From: Aplidium turbinatum
Lineage: Eukaryota; Chordata; Ascidiacea; Aplousobranchia; Polyclinidae
Length of the DNA: 64,000 nucleotides
Assembly (NCBI GenBank): GCA_918807975.1
Contig: OU964919.1
Coordinates: 40,059,824 to 40,123,823, forward strand
Reading direction: 5' to 3'
Shown here: piece by piece, positions 1 to 10,500 of the stretch
How the letters are laid out: every line of letters begins with the position of its first letter
Numbering within the stretch: the stretch's first letter is position 1
Position numbers and translations under genes: made by a program
The notes under the pieces: generated by a model
The model's input: only the letters and a program-made list of their open reading frames with translations
What the model was told of the DNA's origin: nothing
Databases searched by the model: none

Positions 1-336
1 CCAGTAAAGTGCTCAATCGGCGTAAGCCAAGAGCGTCAACTGCAGACAGTGCACATGATGAACTGTTTTATTTTTTGATCAACAACGCACGAGTAGGTAT
101 ATAACTCCATGTGACATTTTCCTATTTGTGGTACGTAAGCACAAAAAATAGTACTACTGCTAACCTTGCCAAAGTGCTCCAACTGCAAGCAGTGAGCTTT
201 GCGCAATGCATAGCAAGGTGCCTCCAGTAATTTTGCTTGTTCAATTTCATTTTGTGTTTGTTTAAAAGATCAACAAAAGTCGTTTAAGACAACTAAAAAA
301 TCTCAAAGTCTAGACAAATGCTGATCGAGGTGTATA

Positions 337-661
337 TCATATTAGTATGGGTTGCCCACAAACCTTTGAATCATTGTGTGGGTAGCCCATGGTCTGCCCA
401 TAAAAAATGTGGGCAGTCCATGGTCTGCGCATAAAAAATGTGGGCAGCCCATGGCCTGCCCATGAAAAATGTGGGTAGCCCATGGTCTGCCCATAAAAAA
501 TGTGGGCAGCCCATGAAAAATGTGGGTAGCCCATGATCTGCCCATAAAAAATGTGGGCTGCCCATGTTCTGCCCATAAAAAATGTGGGCAGCCCATGGTC
601 TGCCCATAAACAAAGTGGGCAGCCCATGGTCTGCCCATAAACAAAGTGGGAAGCCCATCAA
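337..661. repeat. 31-bp minisatellite, about 9 units
   Basis: Tandem units of the form GTGGGCAGCCCATGGTCTGC followed by CCATAAAAAAT, between about 375 and 655, one unit shortened. The 31-bp period is not a multiple of three and lacks stops on the minus strand, which explains three overlapping 96-100 codon frames. Each unit contains the palindromic pair GGGCAGCCC / GGGCAGACC. GCCCA-rich sequence continues loosely to about 900. Confidence 0.9.
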
Positions 662-1039
662 TATTTCATGCTTAGCCCATAATCAATAATTTTATGTGGC
701 TAAATTTCTTAAAATGCATTTATATGATCACGCATTTGAAGATTGGAAGTTTTATATTCCCCCTTGTCATTTAACAACACATTCTGCAAGAAAGCCCATA
801 TTGGGCGCATATGGCAAAAACAAAAAAACCCACATAAAACCCACATGCCCACAAGCCCATTAAAATAGTATATGGGGCCCATATGGGCTTGCTGGCTGGG
901 TTGGTCTGGCAGTAGCGTTGTTCGATTAATTTTGTTGCTGCGGTATTCTAACATAAATATGAACGACATGTAACGCTGGATACTGGGTAGGAAGTGCGTT
1001 CTTTTCTAGCATAGGCTAAGAGTCAACCTACCTAAAATT

Positions 1040-1112
1040 TTATTAGTGCGGCCCGCCACAGCTCTCCTTAGTGCCAAAGTGGCCCGCATGCAAAAAAGGT
1101 TGGTGACCCCTG
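1040..1112. mobile_element. hAT (Charlie-type) right end remnant
   Basis: Ends GGTTGGTGACCCCTG, the classical hAT terminal repeat read outward, preceded by GTGCGGCCCGC and GTGGCCCGCATGC boxes typical of ZBED-type hAT 3' ends. I could not find its left end. Confidence 0.6.
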
Positions 1113-3530
1113 GTGTAGTAGAAGAGAAACAGTGGTTAAACCACTAGCGATGGATAAACGAATGTTACTGTGCTATCGGAACTGGCTAATTTTCAAGGAC
1201 AAAACGCTTCAAAACACAGTCTTTTCTTGATCAACAGACGAAAATGAATCTGGCAAGAAATTTCTGGATTTCAACTTAAAAAACACTTTCTTAAACAATA
1301 CGTAGGCTACCGGTAGCCTACAACTAGGCCTGGAAATTTTACTAATGCTTTCAAGTAGCCTAATCACCCGAACTAAGCACAATAGCTAAAATTTATTTTT
1401 TTAAGCATGCGCAGATACATTGTCACAGCATATACTTTCAGTGAACATGGTAGGCTACTTTTTATTCAAAGCATACGATTTATGCAAAGCAAGTAGGCTA
1501 AGCTCCCTTTTTTATATCAAGAATTTGCTCTAGTTTCGGTTGAAATAACGAATCAAGAGTGTTTTGCAAAAAGTCAACCTCGAGTCTTTCTGATTAACTT
1601 TAATCTCTTCAGATATCTCATCAACACATCTACGTGAATGATTACAGACACATAAGCTGAGGCGCGGAATTTTTGCTTTTTTTGCGGCGGCTTAATGGCT
1701 AAAATATACCAGGGATACATAAACAGCAGAGCGGTTAAGCGGAAAACAATCTACACACCCATGTGATCCACTTAGCTTCTCTATTCAAACGACGCGGAAG
1801 AATGATTTGACCACTCTGTGATTTAACTCGTGATATGACGCAACACGTGCAATGACTAAAATACTTCATGTGTTGCAAACTTGGGTCAAACGTACAGATC
1901 GGAGCAATTTGCAGAGTCCGTATTATTTGTCACGACAGGCTACTCAGCTTAAAGCTGCTCTAAATTAAGGCCACTGACGTCGCTAGAAATTTATGCGAGA
2001 AAAAGATTGAGTGAAGGGGTCCACAGCTCTTGACACAATTACAGTGAATTTTAAACTTTTTTAAACTACGGAACACGGGAACACCAATGAATTTTGGAAT
2101 CTACCGCCGTACATTAACTAACTAAGTTACGCCAGTGTTGTTTTTTTGCTACAGTAGGCTACTGGTTTTCATTAACTCTTTAATCGCGGCTGCTACGTTG
2201 AACAAACGATTGGCCACATCACAAAAGTTACTTGTTAAAGTTGGCTTTATTTTAAGCAATGTAGCCTACTGTACATTATCAGTGGCGTATGCAAGGAGGG
2301 AGGGTGAGGGTTGAAACCCCTCAATTGATCTTCATATTTTTTTTAAAATGTTATTGCTAATTATGGCTTTACTTAAATGCGCTGTCCTCCAAAGCAACTT
2401 ATAAATAGTTTTTATGTAAATCAAGTTAATAAACACGTATTGGTGTCATGATATAACTGTAATATATTGAGTAAGACGGATAGCCTACACAGGTTTACAA
2501 TCAATATGTCCTCACAACACAAAGTCTCTCAACATAATGCCAATTAGATGTTCTGTGCATGTCTCGTTTAGAACAGAGTTTCCAAGTTAACAATTAAGAT
2601 TCTAATAGATCACAATAACAATAGTCAAAAAATTATCTGCGACTGGACAAAAGAGAGAAAAATTGAGTATCTGGTTTTAACAATTTTTGCTTACTTTCGT
2701 TATTGATCAGTCTACTAGGGGTGATTGAAGTAAAACTAGGCTATAACTACTTGCTTAAATTACTGGTCTGTTGTTTGCTGGCCTATTTTTAGTGGGCAAC
2801 AGTTTCCACCGTTTGTTGGGACAACTCTCTAACATGAGCAACTTTAGTCACTTAGGCTAAAGCAATAAAGTTTTGTATCATTTTGAAGGATATTTCTTTT
2901 ATCTTTTTTGATTTCAAGATCTCAGCAATTTCGTTTTATTGCGCGCTTGAAATAAATATGAAGTAATATCAATGCATGAAAATCGTAGCCTAAAAAGAAA
3001 GCGCCAAAAAAAAGACGCGTAGACTAAACAGTGTTATTTTTGAGATATGCTGACGGCTTTGACAGGAGTGTTTCATATTAGCCTATAAGACAAAGCATAT
3101 TTCAAAATTTTGTTTCATTTGATAAATGTTAATAATCAAAGGGTTTGTAGAGATTTTTTATCATAGGCTACTATGTCTACCATTTTCTATTGCAAAATAC
3201 AACCAAAGAACTACAACGAGTAGGCTACGGCATTCAAAATGCCAAGAGATACAGTTTCAACGTAACACGAAAAACATCTCCGTATCCACAGGAAAGACCT
3301 GCCAAATTCCGGGTGGACGGTGGATTCATGATTTACATTTCATTGACCACAACCAACAAATTTTGAAGCAAGCGTAGCCTAATCTTGGTGAAGCTTAGGC
3401 CTACTTAACCGTCTTGTAGCCCTCATCATCAGCACAGTTACAAGCCTACGTTTTGCTATACGCTACGCCTAGTTTTTTTCTGCCATGATGAAGTAAATGT
3501 TGGATAGCCTACGTTTACTAGCAGTCGTCG
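1113..3530. other. No gene recognised
   Basis: AT-rich DNA with short, non-conserved frames. The octamer family GTAGGCTA / TAGCCTAC recurs often. A GTGGCGTATGCAAGGAGGGAGGG motif at 2284 resembles the edge of a short element, but no partner end was seen. Confidence 0.5.
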
Positions 3531-3543
3531 TCGTCGTCGTCGT
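3530..3543. repeat. (GTC)n microsatellite
   Basis: Run of GTCGTCGTCGTCGTC, read as the GAC-type 3' tail of the adjacent LINE fragment (3540-3780). Confidence 0.85.
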
Positions 3544-3780
3544 CTGAGCTTCTGGGGCCGAGGGTCTATCCTTTTACCACCCCAGATTCACGATGTTCCC
3601 GGACTACACTGGAAGGCTGCTAGAGAGCAGCCAGTCTTTAGTTTCATCATCCATGACGCGCAGACCTTCCACTCCGTTAGGTGGCTTGAAGATGGTACAG
3701 TCATTGATGATGTGGTCTGCGGTCTGTTCCTCGGCACCACATTCACAGGAGGAGGAAGAAGCCATTCCCCACTAGCAGTA
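3540..3780 (-). mobile_element. LINE 3' fragment (CECG...H...C tail type)
   Basis: Reverse complement encodes a C-terminal zinc-knuckle-like tail (Cys-x-Cys-Gly ... TADH ... C ... PPNG) homologous to the copies at 11432-12575, 12789-13376 and 23345-23590. It ends in a GAC microsatellite tail (3530-3543), the usual simple-repeat 3' end of such non-LTR elements. 5'-truncated and decayed. Confidence 0.7.
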
Positions 3781-4643
3781 AGCCCTCGAAGACTAAACTT
3801 TGGTTTTATGTTTGGTCCTTCTCGATAGCTTAGTTTAGTTGGTAAGGAAGCATTTTCAGAACTGCTTTTCCTTCAGCGGCACTTGGCGGATGAAAAATTA
3901 AATCAGACTAGAACGCTTCAAAAAGCGGAACTCATTCAAGCTCGATGGCCAGGTCTGCGTCATTGCTTCAAAGACTCAAGTAGCCTGCACATGCTGTATA
4001 CGAAACTGCTTGGTTTAAGCTCTGAAGTGGAATTTCTTACAATCAACCTATTTGTCAAAAACGAAACTGATCTTATTCAATGACTGCTGGGGAACAGTAC
4101 CAATTCATTTTTTAAGCCAGTCTGATGAGTAGTAAACTAAAACAAGTGCCACGCGAAAGTGTTTAGGCTTGCATTAAAAGTAGACATCGTGTTTCAAGCA
4201 ACTCTTGTAACTTGGTTACTATAACAAGGCCTTACGGCCTTACTTAGCCTACGCACTGCGGCTCATCTGCTTGCTTTTATCATCAAGATAATTTTTGATG
4301 TGATGAGCCTACATATGAACAGTACGTAAAACGACAATGAAATTTATTTTTAGCTTACTCTTGTTTAAGAGCTACAGTATCATATGACGTCATTTTTTAT
4401 TTTTCTTCCGCCCCATATAAAGTTTGTCGCCAACCAGGCGCAACCAATGCGTCGGTAAGAACATTGCAACGGACATTGTATTTAAATATCGTACGATTTT
4501 AAGAAAAAGCTTGTTCTTTTCAACTTAACGAACTGTTCAAAAATCGCAAGACACCCTTTACGCCATTCTGTAGGCCCATAAGACATGACAATTCTAACAT
4601 CCCTTCTTAGAACTTATGACATATTTGGACAAGCCCCTAAGCC

Positions 4644-5072
4644 CAGAGGTGAGGATCCGCTACTTCGAAAGAATCGCACTATCGCTACCTGTCGATGAAA
4701 AGTAACGCGCTACTACTACTCGGACCAAAAGTAGCCTGTACTACCGCTACTTCTGTCTTACACTGACACTTGAAAGCTCTATTCAAGTACATTGTGAACT
4801 CAAAATGACCTTGAAAACGAATGACATCACCGTTCAGTACAGCATTCGTTTAAAAAAACTACATTGCTATTTTAACGTCGTGACGGAAAACAATTTCTAG
4901 GTGAAACTTTGTTCTTATTCTCCAGTGTTTCCATCAAAAATTTCTAAAAACAAATCATTTTTTCTACTTTAAATTAGAAAGTAGCGGGAGTACGATTGAA
5001 GCAAGTGTAGCGCCTCTCCGCTACATTGTGACAAAAGTAGCGTCGCTACTGCAGCGACTACTACCCTCTTCT
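4644..5072. mobile_element. GTAGCG-rich hAT-type MITE copy
   Basis: Begins CAGAGGTGAGGATCCGCTAC and ends CTACTACCCTCTTCTG; it is rich in CGCTAC/GTAGCG both inward from the ends. Same family as 5627-6142 and the copies in protease intron 2. No exact target duplication found for this copy. Confidence 0.6.
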
Positions 5073-5626
5073 GTAAGACTAATGGGGTTCTAAAAAATCT
5101 ACATCGTGTCAACTTAATACAACTAGTCGACGGACTAATGTAGTCTTGCTTTTTCAAAGGTAGCTTCAAGCAACACTTCACATTATTTAAAACATGTACG
5201 ATTCTATTGCCTCGGGGTAGGTAGGTTAAATTTCTCGATTGAAATCAATCCCAGGAGAAATAGCTTCACATTAGCATATCTTTTCATAAAGAATGTTGTT
5301 CATTAACATCAATTTGAAGTTTCTTGTTTTTCTTCAAGAGCAGTGTGTTTCTAATCTTAAGTTAAGAAAAAAATTCTGTCAGCTGCAATTTCTCAGAGTT
5401 TGTTTGTTGCTGACCATCATAACGTCAAGCTGACATACGGTAGGGTACTTTTACGACACGCGATTACGTCACTGGAACTAATGTGTGAATAAACTAACCG
5501 ACGAGAAATAAGACATAATATGGAACGCGAAGGACCGTAAACTTTATAACGACTCATCAACGCTAACAACAAAACCGTCCACACTAAATCATGGCAAGCG
5601 GGTGCCATCGCAGTCTATGCCATGAC

Positions 5627-6142
5627 CACAGGTGGCCGCCACAAGTGCGCCACCATTTTTTGGAAGCGGCGCTACATTTTGTTAGAGTAGCGGCTGCAAT
5701 AGCGACGCTACTTTTTCCCAATGTAGCGGGTAGCGGAGAGTAACTACATTTTCTTCAGTTGTACTTTCGCCACCGGCTATTTACCAATTTAAAATAGAAA
5801 AAATAAATAGTTTTTAGAGTTTTTGATGGAAATACTGGGGAATAAGAATAAAATTTCACGACATAGAACTTGTTTTTCATAACGACATTGAAAATTAGAT
5901 ATATTAGACATTGAAATATTAGTGCAAACGAATGTGGTACTTGAAGATAAGCTTATTCGTTTTCAAGGTCATTTTGTCTTCACATGGTACGCTACTTGAA
6001 TAGAGCTTTCCAGTGTCAGTTTCCAGTTTTAACACAAACGCGTTACTTTTCATTAATTGGTTGCGAGTAGCGACAGCGCAGCTTTTTTGACATAATGCAG
6101 CGATCGCGCGCAACTTTCAAGGGAGCGTATGCCCAACCTCTG
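5627..6142. mobile_element. GTAGCG-rich hAT-type MITE, 8-bp TSD
   Basis: Begins CACAGGTGGCCGCC and ends TGCCCAACCTCTG; flanked by GCCATGAC at 5619-5626 and 6143-6150. The 8-bp duplication and the CAG...CTG ends indicate hAT mobilisation. No coding capacity. Confidence 0.8.
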
Positions 6143-6149
6143 GCCATGA

Positions 6150-7350
6150 CGCACAGAAAAATAAATAAAGGAATGAGAACACAGCAAAGAAAATAACTAA
6201 AATTACAAAATCGCCAACACATAAACACAGTGCAACGTTTCAAAAACAAACAGTAACACTTAACAAAACAGGCGCCACCACAAGAATGACAAAATAAAAA
6301 GTAATTGCAATATGAAAAATGAAATCACGATGAAGTCACTTTGTAAATCACATAAATTTAGATACATAACGTGAAAGTTTGCCATAAGTAAACGCAAGAA
6401 AAATTCTAAATTCAAGCTTTTGATTGCATAAGAATATCACAAGGAGTTGCTTCATTGGCTACTACTAAACCATGCAAATTGCTGAGTTCTTTTTGGATTC
6501 TGATAAATACCTTTTTACGGCGGGGATATCAACTTTTTCATTCTTGTTTAACTCTCGTCGAAAATTTAAAGACAGATTCATCTCCACCAAGTACTATCTG
6601 ATTAGAATTTGGATATTCTTCATGCAGTTTATTTTTCCTACTGAAGTACATTTACGTACTTGATAGACGAAATTTACCTCCCAACCTCGAGGGATAAATT
6701 TAACCCAAGTTAAAAACTTTGTAACATAGGACAAAAAAAAATACATTGAAAATTGATTGATTTTGATGTAAAAATTTCCTAACTTGCAAAATTATCCCAC
6801 CTCAACGGTATCCCTAATATTTTTGTATTTTTTTTCCAACCTGAACTAATCTTTGTGCATGCAGGCCTTGTCTTTGACCTCCAAGTATGGCCATAGCCCT
6901 CCAAGCATCTGAAATATAACATGTGAACGTAGACTGCCGTGTTCGGAAGTATAATCAAGTTATGTTTCTATTTCCCATTCTGTGTTAGTGGGAAAGGTTA
7001 CGTTGGTTTCCGAGGTAGACATAGGCTTCCGTCTATATTTTGTGCTAATACAAGACTCTAGAAAGGATTACTGTGAGTTTTTTCTGCAGGAGTCACATAT
7101 TGCATCAAGATTTACTCAAAATCTAGCGTTGAAATTAAATCATCCACTTAGATTAGGACAGCAACACGTTGCATCACCAATGCCCAGCAAGTTACCATTT
7201 TTGCATCATTTTAGCATAGTTAGATAATTGTTGGCATGGTAAAGTTCTCATTATTTACAGTAGATGAAATTATTTGAAACTGCAATGGAAAACAAATTTC
7301 TGATATCAACAACGGAGTAAGTACTTTACTTTCGATTAAAAGACTGCTTA
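6150..7350. other. ACER3 3' flank, nothing recognised
   Basis: AT-rich sequence downstream of the ACER3 stop codon, including its 3' UTR of unknown length. Short frames here show no family signature. Confidence 0.5.
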
Positions 7351-7353
7351 GCC

Positions 7354-7546
7354 TTAGAAAGTAGTCGAAAATGTCGATAGCCACCCCACCTGTACGCTGC
7401 ATGGTCGTTCCAAGTACAGAGCCCTCGCATGGCACGAGAACATAATCTGCAGGTAGGTCGCAAAACCTGTCGCAATGTGCCACCAAGCGTGAAGTTGAGT
7501 GGCTACTTTTAAGACACCAAACTGATCACTATTTTCCCGAACATTT
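7354..7546 (-). CDS. ACER3: ACER3 exon 7 (last coding)
   Basis: Entered after ACGCAG, completes the split R199 and encodes NVRENSDQFGVLKVATQLHA, then WWHIATG and RALYLERP, to a TAA at 7354. H218 and H222 are the remaining zinc ligands. The last about 15 residues do not resemble the usual ACER3 tail. Confidence 0.93.
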
Positions 7547-10500
7547 CTGCGTAAATGATGTACGTTTGATTGACACATCAAGACAACTTTAGATAATCTT
7601 TGGAGTCAAGAAAACGTGAATCATGCGCACACATAAACTACTTTAGACAATAAAATGTTTAGATATTTTTGTATTTTTGGGGTTTTTGAAATTTACTATG
7701 CATTGGATTAAAGTTTTGGTGTTTGGTCACATTATAGTTTTTATCTGAAAATACCATTACGTATATCATCATATAACATATCAAAGAATAGAATATTTCT
7801 ATTTGAATAAGACCTTCTGATGAGCCCCTTTTTAGGGTGAAACAGGCTGTAGACTGTAGTGTAGAGGTTTAAGAAATAACTATATTTAATTTAATTTGCC
7901 CTGCTTGGCTTTTTTGTTTGGCATGAGCACTTTTTGTAGTATTAATGGTATTTATTGTTTAATCATACTATATCATTAATTCATCATCCCTATCATCAAT
8001 GCCTCTACAGCAAGCTTGCCACAATTTAATAGAAAAGTTTGTTAAAAAGCAGAAGCTTGTATTTTATTATCAATTATCATGGGCGGTCGTAGTAACTGTG
8101 AGTAGTAGATGAAGGAGTAATAATAAATTATTCTTTCAGTTTCACAGTTAGTCAAAAGCAGGTTACCTGCATGCACAGTGCGCACGGGAGTGGTATTTTG
8201 CAAGCCCAAAGTTGAAAAATCATCAAATTGATACAATACAATAGTATTTCTTAATTTTTATATGTAGCGCATAGAGTGGTTTTCAAACCGAACATAATAT
8301 AAACCAATGTGTTGAATCACTCAATCAATTTTCCAAGCTTTTGCTAGGTTAAACAAAATAGTGAGACTATTTGTATAATATGTAATAAAGAATCGGTAAT
8401 TCTCTGAGACTTAGAATTGGAATCGGATACTCTGACTAGTAACAGACCGAATTATTCAACACGCAAATACTAGAATTCGTTGGTAAATGAGATATTTCAA
8501 ATTACAAATGTAACTGAACAACACATAACCTGAGAGACGGGCAGAAGAAGTTGTCAATGTTCCAGAGGCAGAAACCGAACAAATATAAGCATAGTGACGC
8601 AAAAACAGTGGATCGAACAGGAGGGAATCTCTGCATTGTACATATGGCCTCATATATCAAGCCAAAGACGAGTAGCCCGTAACATGTCTGAAGAAAAGCG
8701 GAAAGTGTTGTCAAATACGTGCCCCAGGGATTCATAGTGTAGGGATCGCCAACTCGGCTGGATATCTGACAAGCGGAGTGTAATGGTGTTGCCAAATATT
8801 TTTTAAATTCTTAGAAAAATTAATTTTTTAGCATTTTCAAAAAGTAATGGTCTCCCAAAGCTTGCCCGTTTATTTACAGTAAAGTTTTGGGCAACTGCAA
8901 CTTTAAAAACGCCAAAATAATATTTTTTCTAAAAATTTAAAATTATCTGGCAACACTTTTACACTCCGCTTGTCAGATATCCAGCCGAGTTGGCGATCCC
9001 TATACTATGAATCCCTGACGTGCCCAATGAAACTGAACGTTCATGACAAGCACTTCTCCAAAATATATTATACTTCTCTGACATACGAGCATAACTGATT
9101 AAACACAGAACAACAACAGGTAAAGCGGTAATAAGGTTGCGTCATTACTTTTAAAGCATCTTTACCTAAAACTTGTTAAAAAATTATAAAACTACAGTAT
9201 GTCAGGCCGAAAAACTGTACACTATCTCCCTTATCAGGATATCAGGTTGCATTATCAAAGCCACAAAAGTAGATTGTCGAAATCTGAGATAACTAAAGCA
9301 CTCATTTTCTCATTTTATGGTATGGCTTTTCCAATTGCCCTAATGTAGCTCACCATGCTCTAAGTAAGACTTGGCAACCGATTACCTCGAAGTTACTCTT
9401 AAAAATAACTAACTTGAAAGTTTGAAGAAATTTTGTGCATTGCTTGAAAATACGATGAAACAAACTTGCGCGCTTAGTAAAACAACCTTAATATTATCAA
9501 TAAACAGTAGCAAGTTTCCAAGACCAAAATGCAAGCAAACTTCTCAAGCAGTTAACTACGGTACTTGAGCAGCATAGTATCCACGATGATAGCAACAATG
9601 CCACACAAGACACAAACCTGGTGGAAAAGAGGATTTCGCCATTGAAGGTATACAACAGTGACCACAATGCTGCAAAAAGCTAATCCAAATACGATAAAAC
9701 TGTTCCGATGCTTTTGCGGAGTGGCATGATGTCTCCTGCAACATACATATTCAATAGTTACTGAAGAAGGAATACTTAACTTATACTTCAGCAAAACGTC
9801 TCAAAAACTATACTGTCATCTTCAGTGCTATAAACGTTTAAATATTAGTTTCTCCATTTTGGTATCTTTATTTTTTTATTAGAGTAATCAGGAGTTCCAA
9901 CCATTTTTTCTTCTAAGGAATTCCTGTGCTAACAATATCACGTATACTGTGCGAACAACATCTGTTACCCAGGAATGGACGCCTATAATGATGTTCCACG
10001 TAAGGAGTACGGCATAGGTATAAATTTAAAGAAGATACCATTTTTGTAGGAAGTACTCACATTGCATAGAGAATGATGCATGTACCATAAATCATCGGTA
10101 GCTCATCAAGCAGCTAAAAATATTTTACATTAATAAACAATGCAATGGTAAATAATTATAATTAAAAGAAAGACAGAAGACTGCAATACTTTTTCGTTAA
10201 TTGATTTAAGTATTATGTAACATATTTTTAAGTATTATGTAAATTTCAAATAGATTTCAATAATACCATTAAGTTAAATTTCAAAAAGCACATACTCAAG
10301 TTGAGAGAAAAAACGTTATCTCGATAGTTCTTTTTTAAAGTTGAATAAAATATCGTAGAGACGAAAAATTACCAAATGCTGGAAGTTTGTATTGTACAGC
10401 ACAATAGGCAAACAACTAGGACTTTCCCTTGGTACGCTGTCAGGCTTCTGTTCAAGGGTGGGTCACTGGGCCAACGAAGCCAAATCTGCAACACCCAGAC

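Noticed and set aside
3126-4083. Frames of 60-83 codons as small genes
   Set aside because: No signature; one of them is antisense to a LINE tail.
9552-9617. Continuation of ACER3 exon 5 past FHQ
   Set aside because: The frame stays open, but using it breaks the phase to exon 6 and adds residues absent from the family.
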